A stretch of DNA of 64,000 nucleotides from DATMNI01 sp035570275 (lineage in GTDB: Bacteria; Acidobacteriota; Terriglobia; Bryobacterales; Bryobacteraceae). The notes below the pieces were generated by a model. It searched no databases. It was not told the DNA's origin and saw nothing but the letters and a program-made list of their open reading frames with translations. The stretch spans positions 42,602 to 106,601 of the forward strand of contig DATMNI010000093.1 in the NCBI GenBank assembly GCA_035570275.1. Reading direction: 5' to 3'. This document shows positions 42,842 to 50,981 of this stretch, piece by piece (the stretch's first letter is position 1; each line of letters opens with the position of its first letter). Both the position numbers and the translations under genes were made by a program.

Positions 42842-43936
42842 TCACTGCCGTGCTTCCGCGCTCACTAGCGCGTGCACTCCGAACGGGGTCGCGATCAGCG
42901 GATCGTCCTCCTTTACCAGGTTTTCCGGATTCACCCACGACCCGTCGCTCCGCTGCGTGCGGTGCAAACCCCTCCCAACCCCGTCGCCGCCATTCACTCC
43001 CAGTGCCCGAAACGCTCGCGCGCTGGACGCCGAATAGTAAAACGCCAGCCCGCGCGGCCAGCGCTGGTATGCCTCGCCGGCAAACCCCGGCACGTCCATA
43101 TCCCGATGGTGGCCGCTCAGCCATCTTCCCGCGGCGATCACGCGCGCATCGGTGCGCGAATGTCCCGTCGCCAGCAGCGCCAGGATGCCGTCGGCGGTCG
43201 TCGTGCCATAGCTGCGAAAGTGAGTGCCATCCTGCCCGGCCTTGTTGGTATCGGCTTCGGTCGTCGAAAAGAAGAAGCCGCCATCGGAATCTTCCGGGCG
43301 AGCCTGATCGAAATTCTGGCAGCGTTCCACGAAGACACGCGCGGAGGCAAAGGCTGGGTCGGAATCGGCAGCGCCCGCCGCACGCAAGGCCTGGAGCACA
43401 TACAGCGTCATCGAAAGGTCTACGTGTCCCGTGGCGGGCGGACGTCGACGGTCGCCGCCCATGCCCCAGGCGCCGTATGCCGGATCGCCCGGCTTCCAGC
43501 CGTTCAGTTCCGTGAACTGCTGGGTACGCAGGTAACCTGTCATCGGCGCGATCTGCGCCTGCCATCCCGGCCGGCGCGCGCGGGACAACGCACTCACGCC
43601 CAACGCGGTGGCGTAGTTCGGATAGTCGGGGATATCGCGGTCGGCGGTTCCCAGTGCGCCGTCCTTCCGCATGTGTCCAACGATGAACGCGATGGCACGA
43701 TCGACGTTGGCGCGCGGCTGTGGATAGAGGTCTTCGGGAACTTCCATCAGCGCATCCAGCACGAACGGCGTCAACGATTGGCCGGATCGCAGCAGCCCGT
43801 AGGTGTGGCTGTGCCATCCGCCATCCGCCTCCTGGCGGCTCCACAGATAGGCCGCGCCCTTGTGAATCGCCGTCTGCGGGTTCGGCGCGCAGCCGGCCAG
43901 CGCCAGCAGTGCCGCGATCGTCAATGGTCTGCCCAT
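42842..43936 (-). CDS. Lipoprotein with squalene-cyclase / prenyltransferase-like alpha-toroid
   Basis: A 364-residue exported lipoprotein: signal MGRPLTIAALLALAGC with a lipobox ending at C16. The mature part has repeats like those of terpene cyclases and prenyltransferases: AYLWSRQEADGGWHSHTYG, AIAFIVGHMRKDGALG, TGYLRTQQFTELNGW, SSARAFRALGVNGGDGVGRGLHRTQRSDGSWVNPENLVKEDDPL, read in segments. No DxDD catalytic motif of squalene-hopene cyclase is seen, so enzymatic cyclisation is unlikely; such secreted toroids are of unknown function. The ATG overlaps the TGA of the upstream gene (TGATG), which encodes a second toroid, so the two are co-translated. Confidence 0.65.
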   Translation of the reverse strand: MGRPLTIAALLALAGCAPNPQTAIHKGAAYLWSRQEADGGWHSHTYGLLRSGQSLTPFVLDALMEVPEDLYPQPRANVDRAIAFIVGHMRKDGALGTADRDIPDYPNYATALGVSALSRARRPGWQAQIAPMTGYLRTQQFTELNGWKPGDPAYGAWGMGGDRRRPPATGHVDLSMTLYVLQALRAAGAADSDPAFASARVFVERCQNFDQARPEDSDGGFFFSTTEADTNKAGQDGTHFRSYGTTTADGILALLATGHSRTDARVIAAGRWLSGHHRDMDVPGFAGEAYQRWPRGLAFYYSASSARAFRALGVNGGDGVGRGLHRTQRSDGSWVNPENLVKEDDPLIATPFGVHALVSAEARQ

Positions 43937-45174
43937 CACCGCTTCGTCAGGCTCGTCTGAGCAGCGGGTACTGCCTCGCGATCCGCCGTTAGCAGCAGGA
44001 TCGCCGCACCGGTCACCGCCACGCGGCCCGTGATGCAGTGATGGCCAGCCCAGGTGCCGTCCTCGTTCTGCAGCTTGAGCAGCTTGGCCGTCATATCCCC
44101 GTTCCACTTCTTCCATTCCGCCCCGCCCGTGCGGCGCAGGCTCTCGCTAATGTTCAGATAGGAGAAGAACTCCTCGCCGCCAATCGACCCGAAGCCCGTG
44201 ACGAACTCCGCGTCGGAGAGTTGGCCGGTGATCTCCTGGATCTGTTTCGCATTCGTCTTCCGGTCTTTTTCCGTGCGGCTGAGTTGTTCCAGCTCCTGCG
44301 CTTTCTTGTAGAGTGGCACGCCTGCCGAACCCGCCGACAAGCTCACAGATCCGCCGACCATTATGCGCCGCGCCGCTGCAGATCCTGCAGCGCCGCCTGC
44401 TCCCGCGACGCCGGCGGAACCGGGTGGCATGTCGGCCAAAGCGGGCGCTACAGGCGGAGGTGGCGCGGCAGATCGCATCGTGTACTCTTCCACGCGAGCC
44501 ATCGCCACTCCCGTCATGGCAGCGCCCTTCGATTGAGCGATAGCCAAGCTCTGAGACGCCATCGACGTCCCCAGAATCGGAGCCCATCCGCCCGAAATGT
44601 TCCAGCTTCCATCCTTGAGCTGGGCCTTCTCGATCTTGGCCACGCACTTCTGTAAATCCTGCCGCACGCGCGCATTGGCCTTCGCGTCCGCCATCGTGCC
44701 ATCCAGTTCCGCCAGCAGTTTCGAAGTCAGGAACGTGTCGATGAACGGGCCCAGCTTGCGCTGGATCTGCGTTCCCTGTTGCTTCGTGACCGCGAGACCC
44801 TCAACCGGGCTTTGTTCCACCTGCTTCAAGATGAAGTCCACGGCGCGTTGCAACGCCTCCCGGAATTCGCCCCGCGTCATCGAGTTGCCGCTATGCAACA
44901 GGACCTCGGCAGCGACAGCGGTGTTCGCGACGTCGTTCCCGTTCGATTCCAGCCGCTCACCCTGGCGCACATAAGAGGTCTCTCCGCCGTCCTGTCCCCA
45001 GCCCCCATCTTTTCCCTGGACCGCGACCAGCCACTTCACGCCCTTGACGACAGCGGCATTTACCGGATCGTTTTTGGCGCTGTCCTTCTCCCCGGAAAAT
45101 CCGATTTCAGCGTAGAAGCCGATTGCTGCAGCGGCTACGCCGGTTACGAGCACACGCGTCCTGTTGGAACTCAT
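43936..45174 (-). CDS. Exported squalene-cyclase-like repeat protein
   Basis: A 412-residue protein with an N-terminal hydrophobic anchor or signal (VLVTGVAAAAIGFYAEIGF). Repeats with the QxxDGxW pattern occur at both ends: VKWLVAVQGKDGGWGQDGG near residue 45 and LLKLQNEDGTWAGHHCITGR near residue 375, with QLKDGSWNISGGW between. A long central insert, residues about 235-300, is Pro/Ala/Gly-rich (APPPPVAPALADMPPGSAG) and probably flexible. GAGAGGAGAG precedes ATG 45174 by eight bases. The family resembles acidobacterial and planctomycetal prenyltransferase/squalene-oxidase-repeat proteins without known function. Confidence 0.68.
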   Translation of the reverse strand: MSSNRTRVLVTGVAAAAIGFYAEIGFSGEKDSAKNDPVNAAVVKGVKWLVAVQGKDGGWGQDGGETSYVRQGERLESNGNDVANTAVAAEVLLHSGNSMTRGEFREALQRAVDFILKQVEQSPVEGLAVTKQQGTQIQRKLGPFIDTFLTSKLLAELDGTMADAKANARVRQDLQKCVAKIEKAQLKDGSWNISGGWAPILGTSMASQSLAIAQSKGAAMTGVAMARVEEYTMRSAAPPPPVAPALADMPPGSAGVAGAGGAAGSAAARRIMVGGSVSLSAGSAGVPLYKKAQELEQLSRTEKDRKTNAKQIQEITGQLSDAEFVTGFGSIGGEEFFSYLNISESLRRTGGAEWKKWNGDMTAKLLKLQNEDGTWAGHHCITGRVAVTGAAILLLTADREAVPAAQTSLTKR

Positions 45175-45466
45175 GATCGTCTCTCCTCTCGCGCAATGGG
45201 AGCGCGACTGTCAGTGGAATGCCGCCAACGCCGGGTTCCTTGCACATTTGACGCCGATCAGGTGCCGAAAGGTTGAGGTCGAGGTCTACGCTTGGCGCTT
45301 GGCTCTGCGCCGTGCGGCTACGCGTCAGCGCAGTGGCGCAGGGCGGCATCAGTGTGTTCGTATTTACCAACGACCTTGCTGGGGGGCCAATCCTGGCTGC
45401 CGCCACTGCGCCCGTTTCCGGAGCCGCCGCGCTGCTGATTCCGCGGCACGGGCCGGCGCTTCGCGG
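45175..45466. other. Intergenic stretch of 292 bases
   Basis: Between the promoter side of the toroid operon and the 3' end of the flavin oxidase gene. I see no gene, repeat or hairpin that I can support, apart from the ribosome-binding site at the left. Confidence 0.5.
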
Positions 45467-46921
45467 CTAGCCTTCGCCCAACACCGTTCCGCGGCCCAGG
45501 ATGTTGTTCGGGTCCAGCCGCCGTTTAACCGCGCGCATGGCTTCCAGGTGCTCGGGGGCATACTGCAATTTCAGCAGGTGCGCTTTGCGCTTTCCCACGC
45601 CGTGCTCGGCGGAAACCGTGCCGCCCAGGTTCACCGCGTGGCGGGCGAATTCCAGCAGCAGGTCCGAAGCCCGCGCCGCGTTGGCGGAGTCCGAAAGAAT
45701 GTTGACATGAACGTGGGCGTCGCCGATGTGGCCGAAGATCACGTAGCGGCCGGGGAATTCGGCTTCGAGCCGGGCGCGGTAGTAAGCCAACATTTCACGA
45801 TTGCGGGCCAGGGGCACGGCATAATCGGAGTGCATCTTCAGGGCGCCGTTGCGGCGGACGGTCTCGTTGACCAACTCCGGCAGCGAGTGGCGGAAACGGC
45901 GGAAGCGCTCCCGGTCGCGGGCGGTGGTCGCGAACCAGGACGCCTCCACCAGGGCGCCGGCCGATTCGATGCGGTCGAGCCATCGGTCAACTTCGGGATC
46001 GTCCGCGGGATCGCGGTGCGCAACGGCCTCCGGATCACCGTGCCGATCGCCCTGCGGATCGCCCCGCGGATCGGCGTGCGGATCGCCCCTCGGATCGTCC
46101 TGCGATGCCAGTTCCTGCTCGAAGAGGATGGCGGCCCCCGCGTCTTTCGGAATTTCGGGAAAGCGGCCGCGGAGCAGGTTGAGCGACGGCAGATCGATAT
46201 ATTCGAGCATACGCGCCGGCGCCGTCTCTCGCCACTGTTCGACGGCATCGATTGCGGCGTCATCTCCCGCGAAGAAAACCACGCCTGCCAGCACGGCGCC
46301 GGGCGCGGGGAGCAGGCGGACCGTGGCTTCAACGATCACACCCAGGGTGCCTTCCGAGCCGATGAACAGATCCACCCAGTCCATGCCCGGCCGCAGCAGG
46401 TAGCCGGCCGTGTTCTTGGTGACCTGGGGGAGGGGAACGGTGCCGGGGTCGAAATTAATAGCGTCGCCGCGCGCAGCGTCGAGGATGCGCCCATCGGCCA
46501 CGACCACGCGAAGGCGTTCCACCCAGCGGCGGGTGGCGCCATAACGGAAACTCCGGGAGCCGCTGGCGTTGGTGGCGATATTGCCGCCGATGGCGGAGCC
46601 GGTCTCGGTGGGGTCGGGCGGATAGAACTGGCCGGAGCGCTGGGCGGCCGCGTGCAGGTCGCGCAAAAGAACGCCCGCGCCGACAATAGCGTAGCCCGTG
46701 TGAACGTCCAGGCGGGTGAACCGTTCCATCGAGAGGACCCAGCCACCGAAGGGGACTCGGGCACCGGTAACGCCTGTGCCGGCGCCGGCGATGGTCACGG
46801 GAACTCCCGCCGCGGCGGCATCACGCAGGGCCTCGACGACTTCCAACTCGTTGGCGGGGATCAGTAACCGTTCGGCGTGCCCACGAAGGCCTGAGGCATC
46901 TTCCAGATAGTGAGACGGCAC
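45467..46921 (-). CDS. GlcD/D-lactate-dehydrogenase-like FAD oxidase
   Basis: A 484-residue flavoprotein with an FAD_binding_4 (PCMH) domain at about residues 15-190 (LEVVEALRDAAAAGVPVTIAGAGTGVTGARVP, SGQFYPPDPTETGSAIGGNIATNASGSRSF, LFIGSEGTLGVIVEATVRLLP) and a C-terminal FAD-oxidase domain (MHSDYAVPLARNREML, YVIFGHIGDAHVHVNI, GGTVSAEHGVGKRK). It oxidises a 2-hydroxy acid such as glycolate or D-lactate; the substrate is not determined. A loop near residues 275-310 holds an Asp-Pro-rich in-frame tandem repeat (DPRGDPHADPRGDPQGD). The GTG start at 46921 is preferred because the upstream frame is CCACCGGCCAC repeat; an ATG at 46999 is the alternative. Confidence 0.8.
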   Translation of the reverse strand: MPSHYLEDASGLRGHAERLLIPANELEVVEALRDAAAAGVPVTIAGAGTGVTGARVPFGGWVLSMERFTRLDVHTGYAIVGAGVLLRDLHAAAQRSGQFYPPDPTETGSAIGGNIATNASGSRSFRYGATRRWVERLRVVVADGRILDAARGDAINFDPGTVPLPQVTKNTAGYLLRPGMDWVDLFIGSEGTLGVIVEATVRLLPAPGAVLAGVVFFAGDDAAIDAVEQWRETAPARMLEYIDLPSLNLLRGRFPEIPKDAGAAILFEQELASQDDPRGDPHADPRGDPQGDRHGDPEAVAHRDPADDPEVDRWLDRIESAGALVEASWFATTARDRERFRRFRHSLPELVNETVRRNGALKMHSDYAVPLARNREMLAYYRARLEAEFPGRYVIFGHIGDAHVHVNILSDSANAARASDLLLEFARHAVNLGGTVSAEHGVGKRKAHLLKLQYAPEHLEAMRAVKRRLDPNNILGRGTVLGEG

Positions 46922-46954
46922 CAGTTCCCCGGCCTCCCCCTGTCCCGAGGCCCC

Positions 46955-47020
46955 AGGCCCCCAACCGGCCACCGGCCACCGGCCACCGGCCACCAGCATC
47001 CCGCCACCGGCATCCGCTTC
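46955..47020. repeat. CCACCGG tandem repeat
   Basis: At least four tandem units of CCACCGG or close variants, then CATCCCGCCACCGGCATCCG. The same unit appears at about 2388-2417. It separates RNase J from the flavin oxidase gene. Confidence 0.7.
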
Positions 47021-47025
47021 AGCCC

Positions 47026-47044
47026 CGCGACCCAGAGGGTCGCG
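47026..47044 (-). terminator. GC-rich hairpin after the RNase J gene
   Basis: CGCGACCCAGAGGGTCGCG: perfect 8-base arms around a three-base loop, six bases beyond the RNase J stop. There is no U-tract, so termination strength is uncertain. A similar sequence, CGCGATCCGGAGGGTCGCG, occurs at 59538-59556, so this may be a dispersed element. Confidence 0.4.
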
Positions 47045-47049
47045 GCCAC

Positions 47050-48720
47050 TCACACTTCCAGGATCACCGGCATAATCAGCGGCCGCCGCGAGGTTTCCTT
47101 CACGATGTAGCGCTTCAGATCGGAGCGGATCTTCTCTTTCATGACTCCCCAATCGGTCTTTTCCTCCTGATTGGAACCCTCTAAAGTTTTGGTTAACATT
47201 TGGCGCGCGTTCTGCATGAATGCAGAGCCATCTTCGGCCAAAGCGAAGCCTCGGCAAACGATCTCCGGCAGACCTTCGACGCGGCCGGTATGGCGGTTGA
47301 TCGCGATAATCGGCAGCACGATGCCGTCTTCGGAAAGCAGGCGCCGGTCGCGGATGACCACCTCGCCGACCACGTCGTCCACCGAACCGGAATCGATGCA
47401 AACCCGCCCCACCTGCACGCGGCCGGCTTTGCGGGCACCGTGATGGTCGATCTCCAGAACATCGCCGGTTTCCATCACGAAGCTTTCTTCCAGTCCGGCG
47501 AAGCGCAGGTGCTCGGCCAGGCGGGCGTGCTTGGAAAGTTGGCGAAACTCGCCGTGGATGGGCATGAAGAAGCGGGGCCGCACCAGGTTGAGCACCAGCT
47601 TCATTTCCTCCACGCTGGCGTGGCCGGAAACATGGAGCGGCGGATTCATGCTGCCGTACAGAACGTCCGCCCCCCGGCGGGCCATGTGGTCGATCATGCG
47701 GAAGATGGCTTTTTCGTTGCCGGGGATGATGCGGGAACTGAGCACCACGGTGTCGCCGCTTTCCACCGAAACGTGCTTGTGGTTGTCTACGGCCACGCGG
47801 GAAAGGGCCGACATCGGTTCGCCCTGAGTCCCGGAAATTAGAAACGCCACCTTGTCGGGCGCCAGGTTCATCGCGTCCTGCGGGCGCAGCAAGATGCCGT
47901 CCGGGATGGTGAGCAGCCCCAGCGAGTGGGCGATCTCAGTGACCGTCACCATACTTCTGCCGATCACGGCGACCCGCCGGCTGTATTCTTCCGCCAAGTC
48001 CAGGACAAGCTGAATGCGGTGTATCGAAGAACTGAAGCAGGAGACGACGATGCGTTTTTCGGCGCGGCTGAAGATCTCCTCCATGCGGGGACGGACGGCG
48101 CGTTCGCTCTCGGTGTATCCGGGACGATCCGCGTTGGTGGAATCGGAAAGCAGCAGCAGGACGCCGCGTTTTCCGTAGTCTGCCAGCGTATGCAGGTCGA
48201 AGAGCTCGTTATCGGTGGGGGTGGGGTCGACCTTGTAATCGCCGGTGTGGATGATGACGCCCAGAGGGGTGGTGATCGCCAGCGCCAGGGCACTCACAAT
48301 GGAGTGCGTCACGTGGATAAACTCAACCTTGAAGGGACCGATCTCAACTATTTGTTTTGGCTTGACTTTGTGGAATCGGGGCTCCTCTTCCAACTCGTAT
48401 TCCTCAAGCCGGCGGTCGACCAGCGCCAGGGTGAAGGCGGTGCCGTAAACCGGGACATCGATCTCGGTGAGAAAGTAGGGGACGGCGCCGATATGGTCTT
48501 CATGTCCGTGGGTCAGGAAGAGAGCCCGAACTTGTTGCTGGTTCTCTTTCAGGAAGGTAAGGTCGGGCATCACCAGGTCAACGCCCAGCAGTTCGGCATC
48601 GGGAAACATCATGCCGGAATCCACCACAATGATGTCGTCACCGTAGCGGATCGCCGTCATGTTCATGCCGAACTCGCCAAGACCGCCGAGCGGCACTACC
48701 TGTAACTTATTATCAGTCAT
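47050..48720 (-). CDS. rnj: Ribonuclease J
   Basis: A 556-residue RNase J of the beta-CASP metallo-beta-lactamase family, acting in 5'-exonucleolytic and endonucleolytic RNA decay and rRNA maturation. The start is VVPLGGLGEFGMNMTAIRYG; the metal motif THGHEDHIG gives H71, H73, D75 and H76; then HSIVSALALAI, HTGDYKVDP, DSTNADRPGYTESE, the beta-CASP region, SGHASVEEMKL and IHGEFRQL, and a C-terminal RNA-binding domain ending RRPLIMPVILEV. Length is typical. The candidate 6S RNA lies divergently upstream. Confidence 0.95.
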   Translation of the reverse strand: MTDNKLQVVPLGGLGEFGMNMTAIRYGDDIIVVDSGMMFPDAELLGVDLVMPDLTFLKENQQQVRALFLTHGHEDHIGAVPYFLTEIDVPVYGTAFTLALVDRRLEEYELEEEPRFHKVKPKQIVEIGPFKVEFIHVTHSIVSALALAITTPLGVIIHTGDYKVDPTPTDNELFDLHTLADYGKRGVLLLLSDSTNADRPGYTESERAVRPRMEEIFSRAEKRIVVSCFSSSIHRIQLVLDLAEEYSRRVAVIGRSMVTVTEIAHSLGLLTIPDGILLRPQDAMNLAPDKVAFLISGTQGEPMSALSRVAVDNHKHVSVESGDTVVLSSRIIPGNEKAIFRMIDHMARRGADVLYGSMNPPLHVSGHASVEEMKLVLNLVRPRFFMPIHGEFRQLSKHARLAEHLRFAGLEESFVMETGDVLEIDHHGARKAGRVQVGRVCIDSGSVDDVVGEVVIRDRRLLSEDGIVLPIIAINRHTGRVEGLPEIVCRGFALAEDGSAFMQNARQMLTKTLEGSNQEEKTDWGVMKEKIRSDLKRYIVKETSRRPLIMPVILEV

Positions 48721-48837
48721 TCAGTTTCGCTTTCAACAACGATGTGTTACTTGAGGGCTAAAAAGCTCCCAAAATGAAAAATGGCGGTACTCGGCTGAAC
48801 CGAATTCCTTCTTACATCTGATGGTAGCCGGTTGCAG

Positions 48838-49067
48838 GGCAGCGGAGCAGGTTTTTTGCAGGCTGTGTTCTCCAGAGTACCGGTTCCCCGCCAAATACTA
48901 CCCGCCACGCCTCAGCCCACGAGGTCTGGCGACTGGTGGTTGCGACCCGGTGGAAAGCAGGGTTCCTACGTGGCGTCGCTGGCGAAAGGCACCGAGGTAA
49001 GTTGGGGTCACAGGACGTGGATGCGCCAACGGGGCTGGCGGCATCGGCTTAGTGCTGGTTTGCTGCC
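48838..49067 (+). ncRNA. Candidate 6S RNA (ssrS)
   Basis: The long gap upstream of rnj contains a sequence that folds into a closed rod. GGCAGC at 48838-48843 pairs with GCTGCC at 49062-49067. AGGCTGTG at 48860-48867 pairs with CATCGGCTT at 49042-49050, leaving one bulge. Next to these stems are segments that recall E. coli 6S RNA: GTGTTCTCCAGAGTACCGG plus TTCCCCG on the 5' side, and GGCGGCATC (49037-49045, identical in E. coli) on the 3' side. An internal stem GGCGAC/GTCGCT (48928-48933, 48975-48980) supports a long bulged arm. The estimated length of 230 is somewhat above the usual 180-200. No protein frame here is convincing. SRP, RNase P and tmRNA motifs were looked for and not found. Confidence 0.5.
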
Positions 49068-49075
49068 ACAATTGG

Positions 49076-49105
49076 CTCCCAGAATTGGCTTCCAGGACAT
49101 TAGTT
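49076..49105. repeat. AATTGGCTYCCAG tandem repeat
   Basis: AATTGGCTCCCAG and AATTGGCTTCCAG in tandem, followed by the related TTAGTTGGCTGCC. It lies between the candidate 6S RNA and a hairpin. Confidence 0.6.
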
Positions 49106-49120
49106 GGCTGCCAAATAGAA

Positions 49121-49144
49121 ATGCTCACCGGTTAAGGTGAGCAT
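49121..49144. terminator. Perfect hairpin ATGCTCACC / GGTGAGCAT
   Basis: Nine-base perfect arms around a six-base loop GGTTAA, followed on the plus strand by TCTTCCCC and on the minus strand by TTCTATTT. It could end a transcript of the RNA gene from the left or of the DUF6599-like gene from the right; the minus-strand tail is slightly more T-rich. Confidence 0.5.
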
Positions 49145-49422
49145 TCTTCCCCTGTTCTACCAGGGTGATGTTCGATGGGAGAATCAGTCTCGACGGAATC
49201 GCAACCGTCAAAACTTTGTAGTTGGATCTTATTTCCTAACGGCTCTCCAGTCAAGGGAAAAACCGGCCGAAAATTTTTGGCCGTAAACCGCTCTTTCCGC
49301 CCGACTTGCAGGAACGTCCACTTTTCCACAGGTAAGGCCTAAGCCCTCAAAAACCCTACTTAAAGCCTGAGGATTTCGGGCTAATCCGAACAAACACAGC
49401 GGCTTATGGGTTTGCCATCCGA
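49145..49422. other. Intergenic stretch with no recognisable gene
   Basis: Relatively AT-rich for this window near 49230-49300. No gene, repeat family or clear promoter could be supported. Confidence 0.5.
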
Positions 49423-50382
49423 CTAGTTGAGATGCAGGGTGGTCAACGCGTCGGCTTCATCGCCCCTGCCGCCGCGCCTGCGGAAGGCCCGGAGCCCGCC
49501 CACGCCGAGCCCGGAGACGACCGCGAAGACCAGCAGTATCCCAATGAGTTTGAAGGCACTTATCACCAGCACCCCGATGTTGTCGCGGCGGGTGGCGACG
49601 TACTCATCGCGGGTCACGGAAGCCTGATACCGGACCTGTGCCAGCAGGCGTTCCGCGGAATCCGGGTCTGTGGGAGATAGCACCACCGCCACCAGGGGGC
49701 CGCTCCGTTTGACCATGGCCCCCGGTATTTTCCCGAACTCGCTCTCCCGCAGCATGGCGATCTGGTGGGTGGGGTAATTGAACACGGCCAGCGGAATTTC
49801 GCCTTTTGAGCTGCGGAAAACCGCGATCTGCCCTTCGGCGCCGAGATGGAAAGCGGCCACCGACGGCGGGATAGACGGCACAAACTTCTGGAGGCTGTTG
49901 GGGCCCAGGATGTAGCGCTGGCTGTTGGGGGAGACGTCCGTGGGAGGAAAGAAGCCCGGCAGTGACGGCAGCGCGGTGTCATCCACGTTGCGCAGGGTCG
50001 CCCTCAGGGCCAGGAGTTCCGCCGGAGTGGGCTTGTAGCCGGTGAAGGAGAACAGGTAATTGCCCTGAACCAGGAGCAGTCCGTCAGGCGTTTCGGCCGC
50101 CAGGTTGGCCACCTGCGAAGGCGTGGATGCCGCAGGCCGCTGCCAATCGAACGCGGCCAGCGCGCCGGTGGGGTCGGCCAGAATCCAGGCGGTGGCCGTG
50201 AAACGGGAGGCGCCGTTTTCGTAGGTGCCGGACTCGGAATCCTTGAGGCCGTACTCTTCCCAGATCGGCCGGTCGGTCAGTTTGACCGCGGTGGCGGCAG
50301 TCCGGTGGTAGGGTCCGATGGCGTCCGGCCAGATGGCGGCTTGGGACAGCGCGGGGAGGAGCAGAGCGAACAGGAGTTTCAT
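49423..50382 (-). CDS. DUF6599-like exported protein with C-terminal membrane anchor
   Basis: A 319-residue protein: signal peptide MKLLFALLLPALSQA, a long soluble domain (WEEYGLKDSESGTYENGASRFTATAWILADPTGALAAFDW, LLLVQGNYLFSFTGY, FPPTDVSPNSQRYILGP, seen in parts) and a C-terminal membrane helix at about 280-303 (VLVISAFKLIGILLVFAVVSGLGV) followed by a basic stretch RAFRRRGGRG. It resembles acidobacterial DUF6599 proteins, whose function is unknown. The start at 50382 is set by the signal peptide. It lies directly downstream of a small membrane protein gene on the same strand. Confidence 0.65.
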   Translation of the reverse strand: MKLLFALLLPALSQAAIWPDAIGPYHRTAATAVKLTDRPIWEEYGLKDSESGTYENGASRFTATAWILADPTGALAAFDWQRPAASTPSQVANLAAETPDGLLLVQGNYLFSFTGYKPTPAELLALRATLRNVDDTALPSLPGFFPPTDVSPNSQRYILGPNSLQKFVPSIPPSVAAFHLGAEGQIAVFRSSKGEIPLAVFNYPTHQIAMLRESEFGKIPGAMVKRSGPLVAVVLSPTDPDSAERLLAQVRYQASVTRDEYVATRRDNIGVLVISAFKLIGILLVFAVVSGLGVGGLRAFRRRGGRGDEADALTTLHLN

Positions 50383-50417
50383 GCTTTTACTATTAGACGC
50401 CGGAAAGGGCAGACGGG

Positions 50418-50684
50418 CTACGAGCGCTTCCACCGGTCTTCCATAATGCTCAGGCGGGTGTCCAAGTCGCTAATCTTCCCTGTCAGAATATCGATTCGCT
50501 GGTTTACGCTGGTTTCAAACGCCAGGAGCCGGGCTTCTATTCGATTCTGCAACGCCAACATGCGGGCTTCCAGGCTGCTCATGCGCGCCGATAGCGCATT
50601 GAACAGGAATCCGTTCGTGATCATCCCGAGCACCACGGCGAGCGTAGGCAACCCGATCACGAGGTAACGCTGGCTATCCGTCAT
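50418..50684 (-). CDS. Small membrane protein with coiled coil
   Basis: An 88-residue protein: one N-terminal membrane helix (YLVIGLPTLAVVLGMITNGFLF), then a heptad-patterned coiled coil (LEARMLALQNRIEARLLAFETSVNQRIDILTGKISDLDTRLSIMED). It recalls short bdr-like or Cnu-like anchored coiled coils often seen in these genomes; no function can be assigned. It is 35 bp upstream of the DUF6599-like gene. Confidence 0.65.
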   Translation of the reverse strand: MTDSQRYLVIGLPTLAVVLGMITNGFLFNALSARMSSLEARMLALQNRIEARLLAFETSVNQRIDILTGKISDLDTRLSIMEDRWKRS

Positions 50685-50697
50685 TCGTCCTCAGCCA

Positions 50698-50752
50698 CCA
50701 TCTTACGACATCCCATCTTACGACATCCCGTCTTTCGACATCCCGTGGCACT
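50698..50752. repeat. CATCTTACGACATCCC-type tandem repeat
   Basis: Three tandem units of about 16 bases: CATCTTACGACATCCC, CATCTTACGACATCCC and the variant CGTCTTTCGACATCCC. It lies between the small membrane protein gene and double-hairpin repeat A2. Confidence 0.75.
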
Positions 50753-50828
50753 TCCCGTGGTTGCGGCAAAACCAGTCTTGCCGCCCGAGCGGTCCGGCTG
50801 GAAAACTGGAGGCGTCTGCGGTCTTCCG

Positions 50829-50950
50829 CCGCACTCTCGACAGTCGCTTGTGGAAGTTCGGCTGCGCCCAAACTCCCGGCAGGCGGATTGCCAATCCGCC
50901 GCAGCTTGCCAAGCTGCCCCACATAGCGCCACGGGCGACGCTCATCCTGC
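50829..50950 (-). repeat. Double-hairpin interspersed repeat, copy A2
   Basis: Full-length copy on the minus strand, matching A1 (12746-12863) across core and flanks. Hairpins read on the plus strand: GGCGGATTGCCAATCCGCC and GCAGCTTGCCAAGCTGC, followed by CCCAC. Between A1 and A2 the second stem is perfect here but has one mismatch in A1. Confidence 0.85.
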
Positions 50951-50981
50951 CTCACAAAGGGCTGGCGGTAGAATAGGAGTA

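Noticed and set aside
45273..45466. A small plus-strand exported protein
   Set aside because: The hydrophobic stretch is in the middle of the frame, there is no ribosome-binding site and the composition matches non-coding flanks.
46955..47020. A CRISPR or origin iteron array
   Set aside because: The 7-base CCACCGG units are contiguous with no spacers and no replication gene is nearby.
47000..47401. An N-terminal extension of the flavin oxidase into the RNase J gene
   Set aside because: The extension is Arg-rich, overlaps the clear RNase J C-terminus and includes the CCACCGG repeat.
48838..49067. SRP RNA, RNase P RNA or tmRNA as identity of the structured gap
   Set aside because: The GGAA-tetraloop/asymmetric-loop motif of SRP, the GAGGAAAGTCC and ACAGAA motifs of RNase P and a tmRNA tag or T-arm are not present; 6S fits better.
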